64,000 bases of DNA, from contig NC_058149.1 of the NCBI RefSeq assembly GCF_011075055.1, positions 4,284,449 to 4,348,448 of the forward strand, given 5' to 3'. Shown one piece after another: positions 1 to 11,812 of the stretch (the stretch's first letter is position 1; each line of letters opens with the position of its first letter). Both the position numbers and the translations under genes were made by a program. Origin of the DNA: Mangifera indica (lineage: Eukaryota; Streptophyta; Magnoliopsida; Sapindales; Anacardiaceae). The notes beneath the pieces are model-generated. The model had not been told where the DNA came from and did no database searches. It saw nothing but the letters and a program-made list of their open reading frames with translations.

Positions 1-396
1 ACTGTTTAAAACGGTTTGGTTTGAGTTAATAAATTTTAGAATAACGGTTTACAGTTTTAGTTGTTGTTTGAATAGTTTTCAAACCAAACAAGTATATAGA
101 ATTGTATTTGACAAAAAATTATCAACAACCAATTACGGACACCAATTGTTTTTTATAAATATTTTATCATTTTCTTTATACGGTTATTGTATATATATTT
201 TATATTCATTTTACATGTTTATATGAAATATTTTAAAGTAAATTATTTTTAATTGGTTCAACTGTAATCCAAACTGGACCATTGGTTTGGTTTAAAACCT
301 AAAATCATTTAATCTAGTTTTGAATTTTTTTTAAACTATTTTTTCAATTCGATTTGAAAAAGTTTTAAATTACGTCAAACTAGAGTGTGTACATTT
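1..396. repeat. AT-rich MITE-like repeat (copy 1) inside the NFU intron
   Basis: This AT-rich stretch, rich in gtttggttt/aaaccaaac motifs, shares wording with a second copy at 22915-23436 (for example 'ttataaattttaga', 'tttattttatat' type runs and a terminal 'gtgtacat' segment). The motif style is that of short non-autonomous hAT-like elements. The left end lies outside the window and the right terminus is degenerate, so family assignment is inference. It lies upstream of a splice acceptor and therefore in an intron of the NFU gene. Confidence 0.45.
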
Positions 397-486
397 TATA
401 TAAAAATGTGGTACTTCACAAGCATTTTAATTTGCACGAATCTTTCTAATGCATATAAGTTTTCATGAGCATTGAAATATTTGCAG

Positions 487-678
487 CTTCTTGGGGAGAT
501 TAGACCGTACCTTGCCGGCACCGGAGGTGGATCACTTGAACTGGTTCAGATTGATGACTACGTTGTCAAAGTTCGACTCAGTGGTCCTGCAGCTGGAGTT
601 ATGACTGTTCGAGTTGCTTTAGCACAGAAGTTGAGGGAAAAAATACCTACCATTGCCGCAGTTCAGTTGATAGATTGA
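487..678 (+). CDS. NFU2/3: NifU-like plastid iron-sulfur scaffold protein, last exon (partial gene)
   Basis: The exon follows a clear acceptor (ttgcag, 481-486) and ends at TGA 676-678. It encodes about 63 residues beginning [20 protein letters not shown] and containing [12 protein letters not shown] and KLREKIP, ending AVQLID. This is the second, degenerate NifU domain of plant plastid NFU2/NFU3-type proteins, which lacks the CxxC cluster ligands carried by the first domain upstream. The family assembles Fe-S clusters in the stroma for photosystem I and other acceptors. Only this exon is in the window; the rest of the gene lies to the left. No lesion is visible. Choice between NFU2 and NFU3 is not possible from this exon. 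An ATG at 472 is intronic and is not the start. Confidence 0.88.
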   Translation, partial: LLGEIRPYLAGTGGGSLELVQIDDYVVKVRLSGPAAGVMTVRVALAQKLREKIPTIAAVQLID

Positions 679-1551
679 TGAACAATGATGAGAATCCTGA
701 TCATCAACTGTAAATCAAAGAACAGACAAACAGTTTTATACAATTTTTATGATAGAAATAGAATTATCATGGAGACATAAGTTTTTGTACCTGGAAAATG
801 CATTTGTTGTATATTTATTTCCACAACTTTAATCCTAAATATAATTTGTTGTCCCCGATGATTTTGGTTGTTCATAAGATATTTTGTCACCGTACGCAAC
901 CTAGGGCATTGTAAACGATAGACTATGATAAATCTATATGAGACATACAAAATTTTATTGTGCAATTCTTAACTCACCATAGGTGGTTGCTGTAATATAA
1001 CTAGTGAGGTCACTTGCCTCCACTGAAAATTTGAAATATATAAATTCTTTTATTAATTTTTTATTAATTTTAATTGGCAATGACACCCACTAAATATATA
1101 TTATCACCCCACTAGATCATTTTCTCAACTAAATCAACCATATTTTACGAGGCTTTTAGATCGTGTATATCCACTATAACAAACATCACTCTCTAAATGG
1201 GTCCTAATGGACATGTTCATGTATGTTTATAGAAGGATATAATTTGGTCTTTAGAACATGTGAGGTGAATATTTATATATCGAAGTTAAAAATACTTATG
1301 ACTATCTAACATATCATGCTTGTATGTTATCAACATTATTTATAGAGACATTTAATATCTCATCTATACCTTCTTAACCTCATCACTTTGAATTGGCAGC
1401 TAGACTCAAACATACATCTTTACTGCATCTTGCAACACATTTTATTATTTTTAGTTGGTTGGGAAAAGATGGTCTGTATCAATTCACACATTGTTTGATT
1501 CTATGTATCAACAACTAGTGGTACTTAAGTCACTGTTTTGGGACAACATGT
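679..1551 (+). other. 3' flank of NFU; no gene seen
   Basis: The first part is presumably the NFU 3' UTR and terminator region, AT-rich with several AATAAA-like strings. I see no open frame or repeat of note up to the target duplication of element C at 1547-1551. Confidence 0.5.
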
Positions 1552-1715
1552 TGTAACATCCCTCTTTAAAATTACTATCCTCCGAAAAAGAAATGTTACA
1601 AATTAATATTCAAAGCGTTTATTTTTTTTTTTAAAAAATACTTTAAATTAAACTCATTACTAAAAGCGTTTAGAAATTATTTTAAGAAAATTGAAAATTT
1701 GAAAGGGAACAAAAG

Positions 1716-3915
1716 ATATATATATTTCATATGAAAACTTATCTGAAAACATGAAGTAATCATATACAACTGTACAACCATCTCAAGAAGGTCAAAAGTC
1801 AACAAGAACATGCGACTGTATGCATGTAACATGAACCAGAGATAACCTGCTCCAACCAGATTTATCTTCGCTGACTTGACCCTGCCTTGCAACTACCACG
1901 ATCACCTGTACTTACAATCATGAAAGAAAAGGAAGTGAGAGATAAGAACACTTAGTAAGGGAAAAGAATTAAGTAAACTATCTCCTTTCTTGTTTTAACT
2001 CACTCTCGAGACTCAATCTCACATCATAACCTCCATAAGGAATCGAGGAGATAATCTAGTTCATTCTTTACTATTTAGGTCATACTTGTCCCATATGGTG
2101 TCATTTTGATACTTTTTGGAAGCTAACTACAAGGATTTGACACTTTTCTAAGCTCGAGCTCTCTTTCTTTCTCTTACTACACCATTTATGAATCTGCATT
2201 GTGTTTTACTACGAGCAAACCCTACTGTGGGTCTATGTCCTACTACGGATGTGTCCTATTATGGACGTGCCCTACTGCGGGCAGTATAGTATAAAGTGCC
2301 CCTTCATAATTCATAGCATGCATGCGTGCCTTATATCTTACTAATATTTCTTTTATCTAAAACTATTCATAACCCACCAGACCATACTCTTAGAACGACC
2401 CCTGAATCTTAAGCCTTAAATTCTTTTTCTTGTTTTTTCTTCTTTTCTTTTTCTCTCATTTCTATCATTTCCTTTCTTTTTTTTCTCCCTTTTCTTTTTC
2501 TCCTCATTTTCTTTCTTTCTTTCTTTCCAAAACTGTAAATCACTGTTCATAAGACTGTTCACTTAGTAGAGTAGTCTTTTTCTTCATATAATCTAATAGT
2601 CTATACAGTCTCTAATTCATACAAATTGTAAATCACTGTTCACAGACATGTTCTACTACAGATGTGCCTTACTACGGGCGGTGTAGTGTAAAGTGCCTTC
2701 TCATAGTTCATAGCATGCATGCGTGTATTATATCTTACTAATCTTGCTTTTATCTAAAACTATCCATAACCCACCAGACCATATTCTTAGGACGACCCTT
2801 GAATCTTGTGTAAAAGATATATATATATTCCATATAAAAACTCATCTAAAAACATGGAGTAATCATATACAACTGTACAACCATCTCAAGAAGGTCAAAA
2901 GTCAACAAGAACATGCGACTGTAAGCATGTAACATGAACCAGAGATAACCTGCTCCAATCGGATCTATCTTCGCTGACTTGACCCTGCCTTGCAACTACC
3001 ACGATCACCTATGCCTACAATCATGAAAGAAAAGGAAGTGAAAGATAAAAACACTCAGTAAGGAAAAAAAATTAAGTAAACTATCTCCTTTCCTGTTCTA
3101 ACTCACTCTCGGGACTCAATCTCACATCATAACCTTCGTAAGGAATCGAGGGGATAATCTAGTTCATTATTTACTATTTGGGTCATACTTGTCCCATTTG
3201 GTGTCTATTTGATACTTTTTGGAAGCTAACTATAAGGATTTGACACTTTTCTAAGCTTGAGCTCTCTTTCTTTCTTTTACTACACCATTTCTGAATTTGT
3301 ATTGTGCTCTACTATGAGCGGACCCTACTATGGGTCTATGTCCTACTATGGACGTGTCCTATTACGAACGTGCCCTATGACGAGTAGCATAGTATAAAAC
3401 GCCCTTTCATAGTTCATAGTATGCATTCGTGCGTTATATCTTACTAATCTTTCGTCTATCTAAAACTATCCATAACCCACCAGACCATACTCTTAGGACG
3501 ACCCCTGAATCTTGAGCCTTAAATTCTTTTTCTTGCTTTTTCTTCTTTTCTTTTTCTCTCATTTTTTTCCTTTCCTTTCCTTTCTTTTCTTTCTTTTCTT
3601 CCTTTTTTTTTTCTCCTCATTTTCTTTCTTTCTTTCTTTCTTTCCAAAACTGTAAATCACTGATCACAAGACTGTTCACTTAGTAGAGTAGTCTTTTTCT
3701 TCATATAATCTAATGGTCTAAACAGTCTCTAATTCATACAAACTATAAATCATTGTTCAAAGACGTGTTCTACTATAGATGTGCCCTACTGTGGGCGGTG
3801 TAGTGTAAAATGCCCTCTTATAGTTCATAGCATGCAAGCGTGTATTATATCTTACTAATCTTGCTTCTATCTAAAACTGTCAATAACCCACCAGACCATA
3901 CTCTTGGGACGACCC
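1716..3915. repeat. About 1.1-kb tandem duplication inside the LTR of C
   Basis: The phrase 'catatacaactgtacaacca' occurs at 1761 and again at 2864, giving a period of about 1103 bp; the text that follows runs in parallel with scattered substitutions. Unit edges are approximate. Divergence between the units shows the duplication is not very recent. Confidence 0.85.
2206..2290. repeat. Degenerate 16-18 bp minisatellite in LTR of C
   Basis: Successive units of the form CCTACTACGGATGTGT occur with variants such as CCTACTGTGGGTCTATGT and CCTATTATGGACGTGC. A related run is at about 3307-3390, and single units occur near 2650 and 3770. The right LTR of C lacks this array. Confidence 0.7.
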
Positions 3916-4109
3916 CTGAATCTTGAGTCTCAAATTTCTTTTCTTGCTTTTCTTTCTTTTCTTCTTCTCTCATTTCTTTTTCTCCTCCTTTTCTTTCTTT
4001 CTTTCTTTCCAAAATTGTAAATCACTGTTTATGGGACTGTTTACTTAGTAGAGCAGTCTTTTTCTTCATGTAATCTAACAATCCAAACAGTCTCTAATTC
4101 GTACAAAAT

Positions 4110-4410
4110 ATATATTATTGAAAAGAGGATTCAATGAGCTTTTCAACAAGCTATAACAACACTCATGATTCATCAAATAAGGTAGTCAAAACATAGGATG
4201 AAGTCAGTGACAAAAAACTGTATTCACCATTCATTTGGTAAGACAGTCTTTTTGTTCATGCAATTTAACAGTCCAAATAGTCTCTAATTCTTACACGCTA
4301 TATATCATTGAAAAAAAAGGATTCAAAGAGCTTTCCAACAAGCTATAATAGCACTCATGATTCATCAAATAAAGTTGTCAAAACATGAGACGAAGTCAGT
4401 GGTAAAATGG
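4110..4410. repeat. Older direct duplication shared by both LTRs of C
   Basis: Two copies of a roughly 190-bp block carry 'gattcaa(t/a)gagcttt' and 'ctcatgattcatcaaataa'. The same pair occurs in the right LTR near 17210 and 17400, so this duplication predates insertion, unlike the 1.1-kb one. Confidence 0.75.
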
Positions 4411-4933
4411 TAAATATCATCCAACTCTCTGCCATAAACAAACTAACACACATAACTACCCCAAATGGCAAAACAACATTTTTCAACTTCAAAATCATCA
4501 TTTATAACATAGAGCCAAGGAACCAAAAGCGCAAAACATGAAACATACCAAGGATAATACACTTTACCTTGTTTCAAGCTAATCTTTGCAAGTTAACTTC
4601 CACCTCTTTGTCTTGCTTCCTTTATCACTAAAACCACCTTAAATCAACACCAAAACACACTAACATTTTCATATAACATGCATCCAATATATAAAGGGAA
4701 AGGAAGGAGATCTTTTGGTTATCAAGGCTTCCAAAGTGCTTCTTTGTTTTCTTTTCTTATTTTGTCTTCCAAAACTCTTTCAATTCCTTCCTTTTTCTTC
4801 ACAAAACAAAAGAAAATAGCATGAGGAAGGCTGGTTACTGGAATGGACGGGAGAAGATGATGGAAAAAGGCTTGAAGTTTCCTTTTTTTTGTCTTTTCTC
4901 TCTTTATATATATATCCATACCTTTTATTATAG

Positions 4934-4986
<53 letters not shown>
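4934..4986. repeat. (TA)n microsatellite in LTR of C
   Basis: An uninterrupted run of alternating T and A. The equivalent place in the other LTR (about 18030-18078 and 18100-18114) also holds TA runs. Confidence 0.9.
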
Positions 4987-5061
4987 TATTTAAAATTGGA
5001 AATATCTTAAAACAAGATCAAAAGACATAAATGCCCTTAGAACGTACTTGAGGGTATTATA

Positions 5062-6045
5062 ACTCAGGGTACTTCTCCCTCATGGTATGCTCCATTTCCC
5101 AGGTAGCCTCCTCTATCTTCTAGTTTCTCTATAAGACTTTTACCAGAGGAATCTGTCAGTTTCTTAGTTGTTTAATTCTCTTATCAAGTATCTGACTCGA
5201 TTTTTCTTCATAATTAAGGTCTTCTGCTAATTGAATATCATTTGTATTCATGACCTGGAAATGATCACCAAGGCACTTCCTTAAAGATGAGACATGAAAT
5301 ACATCATGAATCTAGGCCATACTAGTTGGTAAGGCCAATCTATAAACCACTATACCAACTCTCTCAACTATCTCATATGGATCAATATATCTGGGAGCTA
5401 GCTTTCCTTTCTTTCCAAATCTCATCAAATGCTTGAATGGAGCAATCTTTACAAATACAAACTTATCCACATTGAATTTCAAGTCTCAATGTCGATGGTC
5501 TGCATAACTTTTCTATCAATCCTAGGCCTGTTTCATTCTTTATGTGATCAATTGGACATCATCGACCATTTTTTGGGTCTACTCGGGCCCAAGGGATTGA
5601 GATAATATATCTCTCTCTTCTATCTTAACCCAATGGAGAGGAGAACGACACCTCTTACCATATAATACCTCATAAGGTGCCATTTGAATAGTCGTCTGGT
5701 AGCTACTATTATAAGCAAACTCCACCAAAGGCAACATTCCTATCCAAGAAGCGTTATGATCTAGGTAACAAGCTCTCAAGATGTCCTCCAAAATTTGATT
5801 AACCCTTTTCGTCTAACTATCTATTTGAGGATGATAGGTTGTACTAATACCAAATTAGTACCCAAGGATCTCTGGAGACTTTTCCAAAAAGTTGATATAA
5901 ATCTCATATCACGATAAGATACTATGGTCCTAGGTACCCCATGTAATCTAATAATCTCCCTGATCTATAATCTCCCCAGTCGATTTATGGTAGTAGTATC
6001 TTTGATGGGCAGGAAATGAGCTGACTTGGTTAATCTATCAACAAT
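5062..6045 (-). pseudogene. Element C integrase C-terminal half and chromodomain-like tail (broken)
   Basis: Read on the minus strand from 6045, this gives VDRLTKSAHFLPIK (integrase core) and then, at 5791-5579, a segment with LVEFAYNSSYQTT and YEVLYGKRCRSPLHW, typical of gypsy integrase. Further on come a DVFHVSxLRKC motif and a tail with IPLVKVL and EEATWE (about 5190-5095), the signature of the Tekay/Del chromodomain. Several in-frame stops interrupt it. The family inserts cDNA and uses the chromodomain to target heterochromatin. Confidence 0.8.
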
Positions 6046-6048
6046 TAT

Positions 6049-6855
6049 TGATGGAGGCATCGTACGAGCATCAAGCCATCAAGGAGATCTGCTACATTTT
6101 TCAATTAGGCCAATTACGAGGAGTAGAGCTAAGAAGATGCAACAGGCCTTAGTTGGGCTCGTAGAGGGCTTAGAAACTAAAACTAGCTCAATCAAGGACG
6201 ATTGGATGCTTGAATGAGCCAACCGAGAGGTCAACTTGATTCAGGTTTGAGTTTATTCATCGATAGACTTTGAACAACCATAACTTTTGATCTAGGAGGA
6301 GTTATAGGACCTGTTATATATCAATGTGAAGCTCGTTTCGAGCTCTATAATGGCAACTAGCTTTGTTAGTTGTGCCCAGTTTGGAGGCCCAAATAAAAAT
6401 ATCTCAGTGTGTATTACGTAGTTTTTGTTTTATCAAATTTAGGATTTTCGGTTTTTATGATTTTGATCTTATTTGTGACCGGGCTAGACTTTATTGAGCC
6501 CAATTGACATATTTTCCTTTAATTTAATTAGTTTTTTGGGTAGTTAATTAGGTAATGGGCTTAGGAAGTTTGGAAGTCCATTAGGTCATGGGTAGTTTAG
6601 GGTTAAGTTGGCATTGTACTATAAAAACAATACTTTTCATGATGAATAGATCTTTTTGTCGATTTTGGCATAATTTCACCTACTGTTGAAACTATCAATC
6701 CTTGAACTTATCAAGCTTTGTCTTGTGGCGTTCACCATTACGGTTCCAAGGTTCGTTCGATTCCATATCAATTTGGGTCAAGGGTCATTCAGTGACAAAA
6801 CCGATTCAGTCTTGGGAAAAATATCTTCTTAGGCATTGGGTCTTGCATCAAATCA
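6049..6855 (+). repeat. A2 5' LTR (3' end deleted)
   Basis: Starts TGATGGAGGCATCG. It encodes the same TRSRAKKMQQALVGLVEGLE segment as the other A-family LTRs (6107-6166). A TATA-like CTATAAAAAC lies near 6618. The LTR stops short at GCATCAAATCA and runs directly into leader sequence; compared with A, about 45 bp covering the LTR terminus and primer-binding site is missing. Confidence 0.83.
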
Positions 6856-8127
6856 AGTTCTGTATCTATCTTTTCTTGTGTTTGTGATTTGTGGTTTCTT
6901 TTTCTTGAATAGTCGTGCATCTTAAAAATCTTTGAGTGTGTTCTTGATTTCGTTTTCTTTGTGAGTCTTAGTTCTTTATTTCTTTGCCTTGTGGTTTAAC
7001 ATTTTGGTGTCCTTGTGTCTATGAAATTCTTGATTTCTTGTTGAACCCTAGTGTAGTCGAATTCTAGGTTGTGTACATGTCTGATTTGTTTTTTTGATTG
7101 ATCTTAAAAAAAAAAAAGAAAAAAAGAAGAAAAAATGAAAAAAAAAAAAACTTGTTTAAGGGCGAAAGTAATTTAAGTTAGGGGTGGAGTGATCTTTTGA
7201 TCTATATTCAAACAAACTAGTGGGGAGTGAATTTTGGTTAGTTGTGTGGTTTTTCTTGAATTCTTGGGGAGATCTTGTTGCTGTCAAAAATTGAAAGAAA
7301 GAGATCTTGTTGCTGTTGAAAATCGAAAGTAATTATTGTTGAATTTATCAAACCCTTGAAAGATTCTTGTTTGAAGAAAAAAAATAAAAAAAAATAACCT
7401 TTGAATTTTGGAATTTTGAAATTGGGGAGAATAATCTTGGATGAGGATTGTCTTTGTTTCCTTTAAGCTTTAGGGAAAAAACCTTGTAATTGCTTAAATT
7501 GGGAGATTGAGTTCTTGATTTGTTCTTAAAATCTTAGATTTTCCTTGAAAATTTTGGTATTCCTAAATTGGAAGATTATGTCTTGATTATTTCCTTAATT
7601 GTTTTAAATTTCTTAAAAGCGAATTTTGTGTGATCTAAGGAATTTATTTTTTTCTTTTATTTTTTTATTTTGGCCGAGTCTAAAAAAAAAGCTGTTAAAA
7701 AAAGAGCAGAAAAAAAGAGTAAAGCAAAAAAAAGAGGAAAAAAAACATAAAAAGAAAAAGGGAGAGATCAAGGAGAAAGTTAACACACTTACCTTCTTTG
7801 AATTTGATTTCCTTTATTTTTGTTTATCTCTTTGAATTATTCATTCTTGTAGTTGTGTTTTTTAATTTCGATTCTGAAAATTTTCCTTATTCTTGAATCT
7901 TAGCATTTTTTTTTTTAGTAGTAGGTAATTGTAACATAACCTAGGTTGACTAGTGGTCGTTTGTCACAAGTACCGCCTTGATTTGTTTTTTTTTTTTTTA
8001 AAAAGACTTATCGATTATAAAGTGTGTGAGAACATTATAGTGAAAACACGAGTGCGAGTGTAAAGACGTGAGGGAGCATGTGAGGATTATTGTTTACAAA
8101 TATATTTTTTTTTGCTGAAATTATAAT
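6856..8127 (+). other. A2 untranslated leader
   Basis: Low-complexity leader with long A and T runs and repeated 'cttgaa' or 'ttcttga' phrases. It corresponds to the leader of A at about 48340-49585. No gene seen; frames here are chance reads of A-rich tracts. Confidence 0.7.
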
Positions 8128-9021
8128 ATGGTAGAAGATTTGGGTAAAATTGAGGCTTTTACAATGCAAGCAATCCAACAACAGTTTGAGCGACTTTTTA
8201 ATGTAATAGGGAGTGTTAATGATAGACTGGATAGATTAGAGCAGCAGTAGAGTGATAGAGGAGGAAGTAGTACAACTAAGGGTAGGAAAAAAGCACCAAC
8301 GGTGAGGGATGAAGATAAGATAGTTATTGACAGTGAGGATGGTGAATATGAGACAGAGGAAGAATCTAGTGATAAGTCTATGCTACCATTAGAGGATGCT
8401 AGTGATGTAGAGTTGGAGTATGCAGTAAAGGGTGAGACATTAGTGTCTATGAGAGCTTTAAGTTTACAATATAAGGAAGAAAATGATGAGCAGAAGGAGA
8501 ATATTTTCCATGCTAGATGTCATGTGAAGGGTAAGGTGTGTACTTTAATTATAGATGGGGGTAGTTACACGAAAGTAGCCAATACCGAACTTGTAGAAAA
8601 ACTTAGCTTAACCATAATCAAACACCCTAGACCTTATAAGCGTCAGTGGTTAAATGATTGTGGAAAAATTAGGGTGAATAAACAAATGGTGGTGGCTTTG
8701 TCTATAGGTAGGTATCAAGATAAAGTGTTATGTGATGTAGTACCCATGCAAACTAGACACATCTTGTTAGGGATACCATGGCAGTATGATAGAAAGGTGA
8801 CACAAGATGGATTTAAGAATAGATACTCTTTCATGATGAGCAATAAACTCATCACCCTTGTACCATTGTCACCAAAACAGGTTTATGAGGATCAAGTAAG
8901 GAGAAGAAAAATGAGTGAAGGAAAAAAAGAAAGTGAGAGTGAAAAAAAAGGAAAGAAAATGTGGGTGAGGATAAGTGGAGAAAAAGTAAGGTTGAAAAAA
9001 TGGGAGAAGGAAAAACAGTGA
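8128..9021 (+). pseudogene. A2 gag (mostly deleted) and aspartic protease
   Basis: The gag start (MVEDLG at 8128) runs to an in-frame TAG near 8248. Reading resumes at RDEDKIVIDSED and jumps directly to GEYETEE, whereas A has several hundred residues between them. The protease part is readable: [18 protein letters not shown] at the active site, then LCDVVPM and [14 protein letters not shown]. The zinc knuckle is lost with the deletion. A lysine/glutamate-rich linker follows. Confidence 0.8.
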
Positions 9022-9100
9022 GCAATTCGGCCATGAGAGAAAAATCAAGAGAGAAAACAACGAGTAGAAAAAAGAGAGTTTTTATGGTAAGAGGAGTGAT

Positions 9101-9993
9101 GTGAGCGCTGCTCTTGTGACTAAACAATATCCATTATTGTTAGTTCACAAGGAAAGCTTTTTATGTTTCACTAACGCTGACAATTCTCTTCCTAGTGTGT
9201 TTGCTTCTCTTTTACAGGAGTTTGAAGACATATTCCTTGAGGAGATTCCCAAAGGATTACCTCCAATTCGTGGGATCGAGCACCAGATCAACTTCATACC
9301 TGGAACAACAATACCTAACCAACCAACCTATAGAAGCAATCTTGAGGAGACAAAGGAGCTTCAAAGGCAAGTGGAGGAGTTGATAAAGAATGGATATGTG
9401 AGAGAGAGCATGTGTCCATGCGCTGTACCAGTGATTCTAGTGCCTAGAAGGATGGGACATGGAGAATGTGTGTTAACTATCGAGCCGTTAACAAAATCAT
9501 TGTAAAGTATCGCTATCCCATACTTAGGTTAGATGATATGCTTAATGAGTTACATGGGTCTTGTATCTTTTCAAAAATTGATTTGAAAAGTGGGTATCAT
9601 CAGATTAGGATGAAAAAGGGCGATGAATGGAAAACTGCTTTTAAAACCAAGCATGGACTATATGAATGGTTGGTAATGCTATTTGGGCTTATTAACGTGC
9701 CTAGTACGTTTATAAGATTAATGAACCATGTCTTGCGTGCATTTATTGGCAAGTTTGTAGTCGTTTATTTTGATGATATTCTTATTTATAGTCGTAGTCT
9801 AGATGAGCATATAGGACATGTGCGTGATGTTTTGCTTGTGCTTAGGAAAAAGAGGTTATTTGGTAATCTTAAAAAATGTTCCTTTTGTACTGACCAAGTT
9901 GTGTTCCTAGGATTTGTGGTTTCATCTAAGGGGATTAAGGTAGATGAGGGAAGGTTAAGGCTATCTGACAGTGGCCAAAGCCTATTTACGTGA
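9101..9993 (+). pseudogene. A2 reverse transcriptase
   Basis: Two overlapping frames together give the gypsy [34 protein letters not shown], then [32 protein letters not shown] and the catalytic [13 protein letters not shown] (about 9757-9795). A frameshift separates the halves near 9470 and another ends the domain near 9960. The catalytic FDD box itself is intact. Confidence 0.85.
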
Positions 9994-11812
9994 TTGAGGT
10001 TAGGAGTTTCCATGGTTTAGCTAGTTTTTATAGGAGATATTTTATAAGACTTTAATACACTAGTAGCACCACTAACTGAAGTTATTAAAAAAAATGTAGG
10101 TTTTAGGTGTGAGGAACAAGAGCATGCATTTGCATTAAATAAGGATAATTAAGTTCTGCAGTTTTACTTGTTTTACCTAATTTTTCTAAACCATTTGAAC
10201 TTGAGTATGATGCTTTAGGTATAGGTATTGGAGCTTTTTTTATGCAAGAAAGTAGGCCCATAGCAGATTTCAGTGAGAAGCTCAATGGACTTACTTTAAA
10301 GTACTCTACTTATGACAAAAAGTTGTATGCTTTGGTGAAAGCATTAGAGACGTGACAATGTTACCTTTGGCCACGTGAGTTCGTCATCAGGACATATCAT
10401 GAGTCCCTAAAACATTTAAAGGGACAAGGTAAATTGAACAAGAGACATACAAGGTAGGTTGAATACATCGAAACTTTTCCTTGTGTCATTCATTACAAAC
10501 AAGGTAAGAAAAATGTTGTGGCAGATGCGTTATCTCGCATATATACTCTAATCTCGACTTTAGATACTAAGTTACTTGGTTTTGAGTATATAAAGGATTT
10601 GTATGTGAATGATTTTGACTTTTCCAGTATTTATAAAGCTTGTGAGAAAACTGCATTTAGTTATTTATTTTGAGAAAATATATTACATGATGGTTATTTA
10701 TTTTGAGAAAATATATTGCATGTGATTATGAGTTCCTTGCGTGAATTGCTTGTGAGGGAATCTTATAGGGGTGGATTAATGGGTCATTTCGGTATAGCTA
10801 AGACTTTATATGTACTATAAGAGCATTTCTTTTGGTCACATATGAAATGAGATGTAGAGCGTATTTGTACTCGTTGCATTAAGTGTAAACAGGCCAAGTC
10901 TAGATTCTTACCCCATGGTTTATATACACCTTTACCTATTCTTATTGTACCTTGGGAGGATATCTCTATGGACTTTATTTTAGGGTTACTTAGGTCTAGG
11001 AAGAGTAGTGATTCGTTTTTTGTCATGGTTGATAGGTTTTCAAAGATGGCATACTTTATTCCATGTCAAAAAACTGATGATTTATTTTTCAGAGAGATCG
11101 TGTATTTGCATGGAGTTTCAAGGAGAATTGTATTTGATCATAATGTGAAGTTCTTAAGCTATTTCTATAAGGTATTGTAGGGTAAGTTAGGTACTAAACT
11201 ACTATTTTCTACAATGTGTCACCCACAGATAGATGGACAAACAGAGGTAGTCAATAGAACTTTATCTCAGTTATTACGTGTTGTATTAGAAAAGAACTTG
11301 AAAACTTGGGAGGGTAGCTTGCCACATGTAGAATTTGAATATAATAGGGTTGTGCATACATATACTGGTTATTAACCTTTTAAAGTTGTTTATGGTTTTA
11401 ATTCACTTACACCTTTAGACTTGTTACCCTTACTTGTTGAGGAACGTACTAGTTTAGACAGTAAAAGGAAGGTAGAGTTAGTTTGACAGCTTCATGAGAA
11501 AGTTAGGCAAAATATTGAGAGGAGGACTGAGTAATATGCCAAACAAGCTAACAAAGGAAGGCACAAGGTGGTCTTCGACCCTGGTGATTGGGTTTGGGTG
11601 CACATTCGAAAGGAATGGTTTCTATCCTAACGCAAATCTAAGTTACATCGGAGGGTTGATAGTCCATTTCAAGTACTTGAGTGGATCAATGATAATGTCT
11701 ATAGATTAGATCTTCCAGGTGAGTATAATATAAGTGTTACGTTTAATGTTTTTGATCTATCTACTTTTGATGATATAGATTTGAGGACAAATCCTTCTCA
11801 AGTGGGAGAGAA
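9994..11812 (+). pseudogene. A2 RNase H and integrase (broken)
   Basis: Translated pieces match the A pol protein: RNase H fragments (about 10090-10420), an HHCC-type finger region (10740-10890), the integrase core with [20 protein letters not shown] and [11 protein letters not shown] (10968-11180), and the C-terminal [11 protein letters not shown] segment (about 11740). Stops and frameshifts occur every 100-300 bp, so it is far more decayed than A. Confidence 0.8.

Larger units (their letters stand above)
1552..5061 (-). repeat. Element C 3' LTR, expanded to about 3.5 kb
   Basis: This is the partner of the 2019-bp LTR at 16220-18238. It is about 1.5 kb longer because of a tandem duplication with a period near 1103 bp plus an internal duplication of roughly 0.4 kb. 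A shared marker phrase, 'aacccaccagaccata' and its variants, occurs four times here (near 2371, 2767, 3474, 3885) and once in the other LTR (near 16938). CT-rich runs follow three of the four copies (2371, 3474 and 3885). Confidence 0.85.

Noticed and set aside
4722..5030. Short frames rich in Ile and Tyr at the TA repeats
   Set aside because: Translations of (TA)n microsatellite inside an LTR; the same at 17930-18142.
1552..5061. Two separate LTRs from a nested insertion instead of one expanded LTR
   Set aside because: No LTR ends, primer site or target duplication are found within the stretch; tandem duplication explains the length.
8852..9127. Hydrophobic Leu/Phe/Ser-rich minus-strand frames that look like membrane proteins (also 25180-25436 and 46466-46726)
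   Set aside because: They are the complement of the Lys/Glu-rich linker between gypsy protease and RT.
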